Shown here: positions 1 through 8,090 of the stretch, in pieces | Numbering within the stretch: the stretch's first letter is position 1 | Layout of the letters: every line of letters begins with the position of its first letter | From: Firmicutes bacterium AM55-24TS | GTDB lineage: Bacteria > Bacillota > Clostridia > UBA1381 | Direction: 5' to 3' | Assembly (NCBI GenBank): GCA_003460745.1 | Contig: QTVU01000046.1 | Span: 1 to 21,818 of the forward strand | DNA length: 21,818 nt | Notes under the pieces: generated by a model | The model's database searches: none | What the model saw: the letters and a program-made list of their open reading frames with translations, nothing else | Told to the model about the DNA's origin: nothing | Program-made: the position numbers and the translations under genes

Positions 1-195
1 AAGACGTTTCTTATCGCAGCGTAAAAACTTTAAAACGACTTACCTGACAATGTTTAAAACCAAATATTTTTGTTCCTTGCCGTTAGGTTTGTTTGCTATG
101 CACTTTTTTAACTATTATTCGCTTTTGTTGCTTCGCTTAGCTTTATTTATGATTTATTTACTTTTTATTTCTTGTGTTTGCACCTCTCTAGAATT
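1..195. other. AT-rich flank with no recognised gene
   Basis: This stretch lies downstream of the alpha-mannosidase stop codon. I see no convincing reading frame, RNA gene or clear hairpin-plus-T-run terminator in it. A short + strand frame (50-310) is rich in Leu and Phe, but it overlaps the mannosidase 3' end, lacks a good ribosome binding site and looks like a by-product of AT-rich DNA. The window ends too soon to say what lies beyond. Confidence 0.5.
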
Positions 196-2925
196 TTACT
201 TTAATTTAAAACCTAATGTGACAATTTCTCTGGGCTTAACCCTTATGCTTACTATTTTATCATCAACGGCTTCCTCTTTCAATATTTCCTCACTCATTGC
301 AAGCCTGTAAACTTTTTCCGTTTCTGTACTAAGTTCTACTTTGAAGTCTGCTGCATTATCAGAAGTGTTATATGCCCTCAAGACCATAAGCTCGCCATCC
401 TCAGATTGTTTCAGAGCCGATACTGTTATAGCATCACCGCTTATATTAAGCAGTTTTCCGCTCTTATTCAGACTAATGTCTTTATATCTATCCTCTCTGA
501 AGAATAATTCTGCAATATCTGTGTCCTGAACCTGAGGTCTGCCGCCTGTGAATTTCTTTTCCGAATAAGGCTGGAAATATCCGATAAGTCCGTTTTGGAA
601 AATCTTGGTTCTTCGTACCAACTCGCTAACCTGCATATCCGCCTCGCCTTTTGCAAAAGTAAGACCAAGATGCAGAGTGTATTTTCCTATACATTGACTA
701 TCAATATTCTTCATTGTATTTCTCTGATGTCTGTCAGGTAAATTTGAAATCATTCCTACACTTCTTATAAGCGTTACAGCAATAGTACCTCTATCGTTTA
801 AGAGATGCTCATATTCATACAGCCCCTCATTCATAATTCCAATTCCGCTGCCATTTTCTTCTATATGTATAAGTCCGCTATTGGGCTGCGTGCCATTTGA
901 AACTTTCTTAAGTACCTCGCGTCTATCCCGCTCAATCGTGTCAAACGGAATAAGCGAGGTTGTATAATCAGTTGTCATACCTGTATCAAACAGTATACGA
1001 AGTCTATGGTCCTTTGCTTTATTATCCACCGCGCATTCAATGTCAATCCACGGCTTACCCTTTATGAGTGACAGCTTAATTTCAACAATGTTTTCTACCA
1101 TTTCTTCACTTCTTGTGAGTGTCTCGATATCTAAATGCGTTGGTAGATTGAGCGTATACCTCAGAACACAGCTCTTTTCAATGTCCGTATCCTTTAGCAC
1201 TGAGATTTTCGGTTTTATACCGTCTGTTACAATAGGCACATCATTTTCAACATCATAATGTATATATGAATTACCTTTTTCACCCATATCCTCAATTCTA
1301 ATACAATTTACATAGGTGTTGTTCTGCTTTTTATCAGTTACAGAAATCTCGCCCATTTCATTTACTTCTACCATAAACAAATCATTTTCGAGCTTAATTT
1401 CCTTCGCTGCTACTTCTTGCTCATCCACTACTTTACATTTGCCATCTATCTTTTTGACAACATATGTACGATAACTCATTGGCTCAATCTCATCGACAGC
1501 CAGCTTGACAAGATAACTGTCGCAATCAATCTGACCCGGAAGATTTATCGGGCTTGTTGTTTTCATACAGTATGCGTCTTTTCTTATCACATCAAACACT
1601 GCTTCTCTGCCCTGCTCATCAATAACAGCAAAATTTTCAAAGTCTTCTTCCACAGGGAAATTAAATTCAACTGTTGCAGTGCCGCTGATTTTCATCTCCG
1701 AGGTGTTCCATACTGTAACAATATATTCATTTTCTTTCACACCCTCTCGTGTGATATGCGCTGTAAGAACTCCGAGAATATCATTTGTTAATTCATCAGC
1801 AGCTTCATTAAATCTTGCCGTTCTGTCCATCATATTAGAATGAACTGCATCAATGCTGCAGCCGCAAATGCTGTCATGCGGGTGATTTTCCATAAGCAAC
1901 TTCCACAAATATTCAAGATAGTCTTTGGGATATATACCCTTAAAGCCCATCGCTTCTGCCATAACGTATAATGGCTCAACTACATTCTCTATCTTGTTCT
2001 GAGCCTTTACATTTGCAGTTTTTAAATACACCCGTGCAGATAATGTTCCTTTTAGAAGGTCATTATCATGTCCATATCTAAGCTCACCGATCACTTCTTC
2101 TATGTCAATATCATTTTCTTTGATATAATTTTCTGCTTTATCTGTAAACTCCTGCATGGTACACTGCTTAATTACACCTTTTTCAAGAGCCGCATTTGTA
2201 GGCGGCAGTACCTCAAGCAGATTCTCCTGCGCTTCAAGGTGGTCAACACCATTCATCAGCAGATAATACGGAATTCTGTCCGTCCCCTGATACATAGCTT
2301 CTATATGATCAATCAGCTTCAGATTTTTCGATACGTCTTCGGAAAATCTCTGCGCGTTGTTATACCACGTTGTAAAGCGTACTGTAAACACCTCAGAACC
2401 ATCCTTGCCTCTCCAATAGAATTCCGGAGAAGTCATTATCCTCTCTAATTCGTCGTCATCGTTTATGTGATAGAAGCTGTAGCCTCTTCCAACAAGACAA
2501 GTCTTTATTCCGAACTGATTATATATTTGCGGAAGCTGGCTGATATTTCCGAACTGGTCAGGAATATATCCTGTAGTTCCGCAGCCGCCAAATTCATTTG
2601 CCATTTTGGTTCCGACGAGCAGATTTCTTACTGTAGCCTCACCGTCTGTCAGATAGAAATCGTTCTGTATATACCACGGACCTACTATAATTCTGCCTTC
2701 TTTTATGTATTTCTCCAAAAGAAATTTATTCTGCGGTTTTATTTTTAAATAATCTTCAAGCACTATCGTCTGCGCATCTAAATGAAAAACAAAATTCTCT
2801 TCTTTTTCCATTATATCCAACAGATTATCTATCAGCTTTACAAGACGAAACCTAAATTGTTCAAAAGTAAAATACCATTCTCTATCCCAATGCGTATGTG
2901 ATATAACGCAATATTCCTTTTTCAT
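196..2925 (-). CDS. GH38 alpha-mannosidase
   Basis: A 909-residue cytoplasmic glycoside hydrolase of family 38, expected to release alpha-linked mannose from imported oligosaccharides or glycosides. No signal peptide is visible. The N terminus carries the family's metal site, with His12 and Asp14 in SHTHWDREWY. The probable nucleophile and third metal ligand is Asp123 in GYIPDQFGN, and the fourth ligand is His350 in NHPHDSICGC. The rest, roughly residues 390-909, is the beta-sandwich-rich C-terminal half, so the length is normal for bacterial members. The ATG is preceded by GGAGG at good spacing. The gene follows the ABC permease by about 105 bp with a hairpin between, so it is probably expressed partly by read-through from the ABC operon. 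The fold and mechanism are clear. The exact substrate (mannosylglycerate, N-glycan fragment or other mannoside) cannot be told from sequence. Confidence 0.93.
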   Translation of the reverse strand: MKKEYCVISHTHWDREWYFTFEQFRFRLVKLIDNLLDIMEKEENFVFHLDAQTIVLEDYLKIKPQNKFLLEKYIKEGRIIVGPWYIQNDFYLTDGEATVRNLLVGTKMANEFGGCGTTGYIPDQFGNISQLPQIYNQFGIKTCLVGRGYSFYHINDDDELERIMTSPEFYWRGKDGSEVFTVRFTTWYNNAQRFSEDVSKNLKLIDHIEAMYQGTDRIPYYLLMNGVDHLEAQENLLEVLPPTNAALEKGVIKQCTMQEFTDKAENYIKENDIDIEEVIGELRYGHDNDLLKGTLSARVYLKTANVKAQNKIENVVEPLYVMAEAMGFKGIYPKDYLEYLWKLLMENHPHDSICGCSIDAVHSNMMDRTARFNEAADELTNDILGVLTAHITREGVKENEYIVTVWNTSEMKISGTATVEFNFPVEEDFENFAVIDEQGREAVFDVIRKDAYCMKTTSPINLPGQIDCDSYLVKLAVDEIEPMSYRTYVVKKIDGKCKVVDEQEVAAKEIKLENDLFMVEVNEMGEISVTDKKQNNTYVNCIRIEDMGEKGNSYIHYDVENDVPIVTDGIKPKISVLKDTDIEKSCVLRYTLNLPTHLDIETLTRSEEMVENIVEIKLSLIKGKPWIDIECAVDNKAKDHRLRILFDTGMTTDYTTSLIPFDTIERDRREVLKKVSNGTQPNSGLIHIEENGSGIGIMNEGLYEYEHLLNDRGTIAVTLIRSVGMISNLPDRHQRNTMKNIDSQCIGKYTLHLGLTFAKGEADMQVSELVRRTKIFQNGLIGYFQPYSEKKFTGGRPQVQDTDIAELFFREDRYKDISLNKSGKLLNISGDAITVSALKQSEDGELMVLRAYNTSDNAADFKVELSTETEKVYRLAMSEEILKEEAVDDKIVSIRVKPREIVTLGFKLK

Positions 2926-2961
2926 AACAATCCTCCGATATTCGCATAAGTTTTATTTTAT

Positions 2962-2993
2962 AAAACGAGCGGGACGGAAAACCCGTCCCTCTC
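2962..2993 (-). terminator. Hairpin between ABC permease and mannosidase
   Basis: A GC-rich hairpin pairs GGGACGG (2971-2977) with CCGTCCC (2983-2989) around a five-base loop. It is extended by GAG/CTC after one mismatch. On the minus strand it is followed by GTTTTATAAAAT, a weak T-run. It may be a leaky terminator that lowers mannosidase expression relative to the transporter, or an RNA-stabilising element. I see no strong promoter after it. Confidence 0.5.
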
Positions 2994-3050
2994 ATTCTAT
3001 GCCGGTCATTAAAATTCACTGCAATTTATATTTTTCTGAGGTAAAAATCA

Positions 3051-3944
3051 TCAACCCTTCACACTGCCGACCATGACACCCTTCAGGAAGTATTTTTGCA
3101 GGAACGGATACAGGCATAGTATTGGCAGCGTTGATACTATAATTGTAGCATATTTAATTGTTTCAGAAACCGAAAATTTATCGGCTGCCGCTACCCCCGA
3201 TGTTAAATCGTCCGTTTGATTTTGAATAAGTAAATTCCTTAATACCAGCTGCAGCGGCCACTTTTCTTTTGCTTTCGGCAAAAACAGCATAGCATTAAAC
3301 CACGAATTCCAGTTTGCAACCGCATAATAGAGAATTAAAACAGCAATCGTAGGAATTGTAAGCGGAATAAGAATTCTGAAAAGAACGACCAACGGATTAG
3401 CCCCGTCAATTTCCGCCGCTTCCTCAAGCGCCTTTGGAACCCCCGCCAATGCCGTACGCATTATCATCATGTTATATGTAGACAGGGCGGTTGGAAGAAT
3501 AAGCGCCCAAAGGCTATCCAACATTCCAAGGTTCTTTACGAGCAAGTAAAACGGTATTAATCCTCCGCTGAAAAACATAGGAATAATTACTATCATCGAA
3601 ATCATCTTGCCCCAATAAAGGTTCTTTCTCGAAAGAGTGTACGCTCCAAGTATAGTAAGCACCATACTTATCAGTACTCCTGCCACAACTACTATGATTG
3701 TGTTCATATAGCCGCTGAGAATCTGCCTATCCTGTATAACTATTTTATACGAGGACAAATTGAGCCCAAGCGGTTTGAACAGAAGTCCACTATGCTGCAT
3801 CAGTTTCGACGCGTCCGATAGCGATGCAAACAATACATATAGTAACGGATACAGAGTTACAACCATTAGAACAAACATAAGTATAATATTAAATATATTA
3901 AACGCTTGTTCTGCTTTACTGCGTTTTATTTTCATTTCAAACAC
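3051..3944 (-). CDS. ABC sugar transporter permease (LplC/YtcP type)
   Basis: A 297-residue inner-membrane permease subunit of a carbohydrate uptake ABC transporter, in the MalG-like group that pairs with LplB-type partners. There are about six hydrophobic segments, the first at about residues 18-40. The cytoplasmic EAA loop, which contacts the ATPase, is visible around 174-197 (EEAAEIDGANP followed by ILIPLTIP). The gene begins 12 bp after the upstream permease stops, so the two are co-transcribed and probably translationally linked. The GTG at 3944 is preferred because GGAG sits seven bases upstream. The ATG at 3935 (MKIKRSKAEQ) is possible but further from the ribosome binding site. No ATPase gene is present here, so a shared MsmX-like ATPase encoded elsewhere is expected. 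Confidence 0.92.
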   Translation of the reverse strand: MFEMKIKRSKAEQAFNIFNIILMFVLMVVTLYPLLYVLFASLSDASKLMQHSGLLFKPLGLNLSSYKIVIQDRQILSGYMNTIIVVVAGVLISMVLTILGAYTLSRKNLYWGKMISMIVIIPMFFSGGLIPFYLLVKNLGMLDSLWALILPTALSTYNMMIMRTALAGVPKALEEAAEIDGANPLVVLFRILIPLTIPTIAVLILYYAVANWNSWFNAMLFLPKAKEKWPLQLVLRNLLIQNQTDDLTSGVAAADKFSVSETIKYATIIVSTLPILCLYPFLQKYFLKGVMVGSVKG

Positions 3945-3956
3945 AACCCCTCTCCT

Positions 3957-4904
3957 TTACCATAAACCGTTTTCGGTCAGTCTATTGCTTATCTTGTTTG
4001 CCGTGATAATCAGTATAAAGTTGATTACCGAATTGAACAAGCCGACTGCCGCACTGTAGCTCCAGTCGCTCTGAACAATACCTCGTCTGTATACAAATGA
4101 CGATATTACATCAGCCGTATCATATATACCCTCATTATACAGCAGAATAATCTTTTCATATCCGACATTTAACAGACCGCCTATTCTCAGTATGAGCATA
4201 ACGACTATTGTCGGAATAATGCTTGGAAGAGTTATTGCAAACACCTGCCGTAGCTTTCCTGCGCCATCTATGGCGGAAGCTTCGTAAAGTTCCTGGTCAA
4301 CTCCCGCAAGAGCAGCTATGTATATGATAGCGCTCCAGCCCATTTCCTGCCACGTTCCTGAAAGTATGTATATAGGAACAAACGCTCCCGGTTTATTCAG
4401 AAGGTTGCTATAATCTCCCGTAAGCGCTCCGACAATCTTTGTTATTATGCCGGTATCCATCGTAAATGTCTTAATCATACCACATATAACCATCAATGAT
4501 ATAAAGTGCGGCAGACTTGTAACAGTCTGAACCAGCTTACCATACTTTTTGCTTCTAAGTTCATTCACCAAAAGTGCAAATATGATAGGTATCGGAAAGT
4601 TTACAACAAGTGAAGTTACGCTGATAACCAAAGTATTTTTCAGCAGACGCAGGAAATAGTAATCTGTAACAAATTCCTTTATCCACTTTAATCCTACCCA
4701 TTTACTTCCCAATATTCCCAGGGACGGCGAATAATCCTTAAATGCGATTATAGCGCCATACATCGGAGCGTAGCAAAATACAATATACCATACAAGTACA
4801 GGTATAAACATAAAATACGCCCATTTATTTCTGTGAAAATCCGCTCTTATAACTCCGCGGTTGCTTACTTTTAAAGTGTTTGCCTTATTTTTTCTTAATC
4901 GCAT
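3957..4904 (-). CDS. ABC sugar transporter permease (LplB/YteP type)
   Basis: A 315-residue inner-membrane permease, the MalF-like partner of the downstream subunit. A basic N-terminal tail of about 28 residues precedes the first membrane segment (about 29-48). The family pattern FCYAPMYGAIIAFKDYSP follows at about 43-60. The EAA loop is at about 206-231 (YEASAIDGAGKLRQVF, then ITLPSIIP). The ATG has GAGGGGG eight bases upstream and lies 23 bp after the binding-protein stop, so it belongs to the same transcript. LplB/LplC/LplA-type systems usually import complex oligosaccharides, including plant-cell-wall and mannan fragments. The substrate here is inferred only from the neighbouring glycosidases. 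Confidence 0.92.
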   Translation of the reverse strand: MRLRKNKANTLKVSNRGVIRADFHRNKWAYFMFIPVLVWYIVFCYAPMYGAIIAFKDYSPSLGILGSKWVGLKWIKEFVTDYYFLRLLKNTLVISVTSLVVNFPIPIIFALLVNELRSKKYGKLVQTVTSLPHFISLMVICGMIKTFTMDTGIITKIVGALTGDYSNLLNKPGAFVPIYILSGTWQEMGWSAIIYIAALAGVDQELYEASAIDGAGKLRQVFAITLPSIIPTIVVMLILRIGGLLNVGYEKIILLYNEGIYDTADVISSFVYRRGIVQSDWSYSAAVGLFNSVINFILIITANKISNRLTENGLW

Positions 4905-4927
4905 TTCCGAAGCCCCCTCGCAAAAAT

Positions 4928-6484
4928 TTATCTGCTCAAAAATCTTTCGTATGCAGCCTGTTCAATTTCTATAGCTCTTTCAATACCCATATTTTTAAGC
5001 TCATCTATATAACTGTCCCAAGTATCAATACTTTCCGTCCCCTGAATATACTTAACAAACTTTTCGCCCTTAAGCGTATTAGCATTAGTCATTATTCTTG
5101 TATATTCATCAGATTCTTCCTGTGTAAGTGCCATAACAGCCGGAAGCGAATATTTTTCATCATCTGTATCTCTCCAGTTGTCAACGGCAGCGCTCTGCTG
5201 AGGAAGACCAAGGAACTGCTCCGTATATCTTACGCTCTGAGCAAACGGACCGCCTGTGGCTCTTGTTTCAAGAGCAAGCATTTCAGACATTGTTTTTCCG
5301 TCAGGATTGTTTGTTACATAATCAGTATAAGTCGGCTTGCCGTCAACCATTGTGTAGTCAACACCCTCTTTACCGAAGTTGAACAGATTTCTTCCTTCAT
5401 CGCTGTAAGCATAATCAAGAAGCTTCAGTGCACTGTCAATTCTCTCTTCAGGGCATGATGTTGTTATTGAAGCACCTGAACCATCAAATGCAGATGCTTT
5501 CGTACCGAATCTCGGTCTGTCGCCCTTGTTAAGCACAGGGAATTTCGCGCCTACAAGGTCATATGTGGGATCGTCTGACATTGCGCCAAGCCATTTACCC
5601 ATTCCTCCGCCTGCCGAGAATACTGCTGCGCCTGATTTTCCCGACGTCATTTGAGAATTAAGCATATTTCCGTCAATCTGAGCAAATCCATTATCCAAAA
5701 GACCCTTCTTATACCAATCATTCATTTTTATAAGAAACTCTTTATATCCGTCCTGCATAGGTCCATATACTACCTTGCCGCTATCGTCAAGGATAAATCC
5801 ATTTTTAACGCCGTATGCGCCCATAAATGCACCCACATCCCAGAAGTTAGAGAGAATTGTCAGCGGTGCAGTCGCACCTTTCTTTTCCTTGAACTGAGCA
5901 AGAACATTTTCCCACTCGTCAATAGTTTCCGGGACTTCAAGTCCAAGTTCATCCAGCCAATCCTTACGGAGAATAGGTCCGTTAAACATACGCGATTTAT
6001 CATCCTCGCGGATGAACGGGATTGTATAATACTCGCCCGAATCAGTTTTTAAAAGTTTGTCAATCTCAGGATGCTCTTCAAGGTATTTTACAAAGTTCGG
6101 CAGCTTACCCTCATCCATATACTGATTTAGAGGTACTATGACTTTCTGGTCAATCGCTCCCTGAGCGCCGCCTTTAAATCCTGCCCAGTTTGATTCCATA
6201 ATGTCAGGATACTCATTAGAAGCAATCAATATATTGAACTGCTCTGTTCTCTGTCCCCCATCGCTTGAGGCAATCGTGAAATCCACATCTATACCTGTAG
6301 CCTCATGAAGATATTGAACAAACGGAATACTTTCTGCATCGCTGCTTCCGTCACCCATCGGAATACCTGCCCAATATGTAACAACATTTGAAACCTCTTT
6401 ACTATTACTGCAGCCGCTCAAGGCACCGACAAGCGAGGCACCTGCCACAGCAACGCACAAAGCCTTTTTAATTTTACTATTCAT
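4928..6484 (-). CDS. Extracellular sugar-binding lipoprotein (LplA/YtcQ type)
   Basis: A family 1 solute-binding protein of 518 residues, anchored outside the membrane, that captures oligosaccharide for the two permeases encoded just after it. The N terminus has a basic MNSKIKK start, a hydrophobic core and a lipobox LSGC, placing the lipidated cysteine at residue 25. The mature domain (about 35-518) has the length typical of the large LplA/YtcQ group. The ATG at 6484 is chosen over an in-frame start 48 bp upstream because a strong GAGGAG site precedes it and the signal peptide then begins naturally. It is first in the ABC operon and is driven by a TTGACA-17-TAAAAT promoter. A 10-bp inverted repeat lies between promoter and gene and is the likely control point. 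Confidence 0.94.
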   Translation of the reverse strand: MNSKIKKALCVAVAGASLVGALSGCSNSKEVSNVVTYWAGIPMGDGSSDAESIPFVQYLHEATGIDVDFTIASSDGGQRTEQFNILIASNEYPDIMESNWAGFKGGAQGAIDQKVIVPLNQYMDEGKLPNFVKYLEEHPEIDKLLKTDSGEYYTIPFIREDDKSRMFNGPILRKDWLDELGLEVPETIDEWENVLAQFKEKKGATAPLTILSNFWDVGAFMGAYGVKNGFILDDSGKVVYGPMQDGYKEFLIKMNDWYKKGLLDNGFAQIDGNMLNSQMTSGKSGAAVFSAGGGMGKWLGAMSDDPTYDLVGAKFPVLNKGDRPRFGTKASAFDGSGASITTSCPEERIDSALKLLDYAYSDEGRNLFNFGKEGVDYTMVDGKPTYTDYVTNNPDGKTMSEMLALETRATGGPFAQSVRYTEQFLGLPQQSAAVDNWRDTDDEKYSLPAVMALTQEESDEYTRIMTNANTLKGEKFVKYIQGTESIDTWDSYIDELKNMGIERAIEIEQAAYERFLSR

Positions 6485-6525
6485 GTTCTTACTCCTCCTC
6501 TTTTTAAATGTTTTAACTCTTTCCC

Positions 6526-6555
6526 ATATCAAACAGCTGTTTTATTGTTTGATAT
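6526..6555. promoter_or_regulatory. Operator-like inverted repeat in ABC leader
   Basis: Perfect 10-bp arms, ATATCAAACA (6526-6535) and TGTTTGATAT (6546-6555), flank a 10-base spacer. The right arm also lies in the palindrome TGATATATCA (6550-6559). The repeat lies just downstream of the predicted transcription start and upstream of the ribosome binding site, where a repressor would block transcription. The half-site TTTGATAT matches elements in the promoters of both local regulators, manA and the isomerase. Confidence 0.6.
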
Positions 6556-6568
6556 ATCATTTAAGTTT

Positions 6569-6597
6569 ATTTTAGCATATTTAATATAGAATGTCAA
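6569..6597 (-). promoter_or_regulatory. Promoter of the ABC transporter operon
   Basis: Read on the minus strand, TTGACA (6592-6597) and TAAAAT (6569-6574) are separated by exactly 17 bases, a near-consensus housekeeping sigma promoter. Transcription would begin around 6562 and run through the inverted repeat at 6526-6555 before reaching the binding-protein gene. Confidence 0.7.
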
Positions 6598-6640
6598 TAT
6601 ATTTTATAAAAAAAATATCCATTATTTTCGAAGAAATATA

Positions 6641-6691
6641 CAAAAAGCAGCCATTGTTATATATCATTTATGCTATATCAAACAATGGCTG
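6641..6691 (-). terminator. Terminator of the first GntR/LacI regulator gene
   Basis: A perfect 11-bp stem pairs CAGCCATTGTT (6648-6658) with AACAATGGCTG (6681-6691). On the minus strand it is followed by CTTTTTG. It lies immediately after the regulator stop codon. The 22-base loop contains two TATATCA half-sites (6660-6666 and 6674-6680) like those in the local operators. Confidence 0.8.
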
Positions 6692-6694
6692 TCT

Positions 6695-7876
6695 TTAAAC
6701 ATATACGTTTTCTTTCAGGACGCTATCCGAAACACCTTCAATAAGCTTCATCGGAACTACAACTCTCAGGCACTGTCCTTTTCTTTCCTGCAACTCTTTA
6801 AGAATCACTTCTCCCGCTTTTTTACCTATTTCATAGAAGTTCTGTTCTACCGTAGTTATCCTTTCGCCAACATCAATAGGAGTAAAAGCGTTTACATGAT
6901 CAAACCCCATAATTAGCATATCGTCTGGGACTGATATTCCAAGTTCATCACAGCAATGAATAATATCTCTCGCAACCCAGTCATTCTGGCATATAATCGC
7001 GGTTGTTCCGGACTTATAAAGCTTTTTTACCGCATGCCTTAAATATTCGCCGTCGTTTTTCATACCTTCGCAGTAAAAATCTTTTCTTCGGTCTCCTATC
7101 AGCACATCGTCAAGGTTAACCTCTTTGCCGTGGTCATTCATGGACATAGCATATCCCATATATCGTTCACGCAGCGAGCAAACTCCTGAAAAATCAGTCA
7201 CGCTGAAAAATCCTATTCTGTCATGCCCAGCTTCTATGGCATAATTGCATAGTTCCCGTGCGCCGTTATAATTGTCAGGCACAACATAGCTTATGGGCAT
7301 ATTTTCTATATATTTATCAATAAGTACAAGTGGTATGTTTTTCGTCAGAAACTGATTAAATATTTCGAGATTTTTATTATCATTTTTAGGATAACAGATA
7401 ACCCCATCTATGTCATTGTCCAAAAGTTCCCTAAGTACGGTTGCCTCAGTCTCGTTTTTCCCGTTTGTATTATAAACACGTACAAAACAGTTTTCACTGT
7501 TGAGCAAATCATTTATTCCGTTAAAACACTCCATCATTCCGCCTCTTTTTACATCAAACGGAAGCACAAGCGCGATAAGTAACAGTTCTTTATTTCGTTT
7601 AATAAACACAGTTTCTTTCTCGTTAGTATCATTCTGCACACCGTCAAGTATTTCTATGCCATTCTCCGTAACAAAACTTCCGCTGCCGCGTTTTCTATAT
7701 ATAACTCCTATCTTCTCAAGCTCATCAAGTGCTCTGATTGCGGTAATACGGCTGACATTGTATTCCTTTGTTATTTTTTCTTCTGTCACAAAGGGAACAT
7801 CATATTCAAAATCACCTGTTCTTATTCGTTCCTTTAACTCGTCTATAATTTTTGAATATAAAGGTATTTTTTTCAT
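6695..7876 (-). CDS. GntR-type HTH/LacI-type sensor transcriptional regulator 1
   Basis: A 393-residue DNA-binding regulator of the AraR-like hybrid class. An N-terminal GntR winged helix (about 1-75) has the recognition segment VSRITAIRALDELE and the wing RKRGSGSFV. A periplasmic-binding-protein-like sugar sensor of the LacI/GalR type follows (about 95-390). The start at 7876 (MKKIPLYSK) is chosen over an in-frame start 60 bp upstream because GAGGTG precedes it at 10 bases and the family fold begins there. A closely related paralog is encoded next to it. Its own promoter carries three TTGATATA-type half-sites, which strongly suggests autoregulation. Hybrids of this kind normally repress sugar-use genes until a sugar binds the sensor. 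The effector here is unknown. Confidence 0.93.
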   Translation of the reverse strand: MKKIPLYSKIIDELKERIRTGDFEYDVPFVTEEKITKEYNVSRITAIRALDELEKIGVIYRKRGSGSFVTENGIEILDGVQNDTNEKETVFIKRNKELLLIALVLPFDVKRGGMMECFNGINDLLNSENCFVRVYNTNGKNETEATVLRELLDNDIDGVICYPKNDNKNLEIFNQFLTKNIPLVLIDKYIENMPISYVVPDNYNGARELCNYAIEAGHDRIGFFSVTDFSGVCSLRERYMGYAMSMNDHGKEVNLDDVLIGDRRKDFYCEGMKNDGEYLRHAVKKLYKSGTTAIICQNDWVARDIIHCCDELGISVPDDMLIMGFDHVNAFTPIDVGERITTVEQNFYEIGKKAGEVILKELQERKGQCLRVVVPMKLIEGVSDSVLKENVYV

Positions 7877-7936
7877 ATATTGGTCCCACCTCACACTGTA
7901 ATAAAATTTTCTACGGTTTTTGCAGATTTTCAACAT

Positions 7937-7970
7937 TTGATATATAAATTATATCAATATAATATATCAA
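7937..7970. promoter_or_regulatory. Clustered operator half-sites at regulator 1 promoter
   Basis: TTGATATA (7937-7944) and TATATCAA (7950-7957) form a perfect 8-bp inverted repeat with a five-base spacer. A further TATATCAA lies at 7963-7970, 13 bp from the previous one. Together they cover the spacer, the -10 and the start region of the promoter, as expected for an autorepressor site. The minus-strand word TTGATATATTA (7960-7970) is shared exactly with the manA and isomerase promoters. Confidence 0.65.
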
Positions 7971-7976
7971 AGTCAA
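7948..7976 (-). promoter_or_regulatory. Promoter of GntR/LacI regulator 1
   Basis: On the minus strand, TTGACT (7971-7976) and TATAAT (7948-7953) are separated by 17 bases. The spacer begins with the operator word TTGATATATTA. Confidence 0.72.
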
Positions 7977-8030
7977 GTGTTTTTTCGTTTTTTTCTTGTA
8001 TTTGTGTTGTATTTATTATATTTTCTTAAC

Positions 8031-8065
8031 AAAAAAGATATGTGAAAAGTTCAATCTCACATATC
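8031..8065 (-). terminator. Terminator of regulator 2 gene
   Basis: A perfect 9-bp stem pairs GATATGTGA (8037-8045) with TCACATATC (8057-8065) around an 11-base loop. On the minus strand it is followed by six T residues. It lies about 25 bp after the stop codon of the second regulator. Confidence 0.8.
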
Positions 8066-8090
8066 CTTGAATTATCCAATATTTATTCTG

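Noticed and set aside
50..310. Hydrophobic 86-residue + strand reading frame at the left edge
   Set aside because: It overlaps the well-supported mannosidase 3' end on the other strand, has no ribosome binding site and resembles translated AT-rich DNA.
4880..5458. 192-residue + strand frame opposite the binding-protein gene
   Set aside because: Antisense by-product of the clear lipoprotein gene. No family features and no ribosome binding site.
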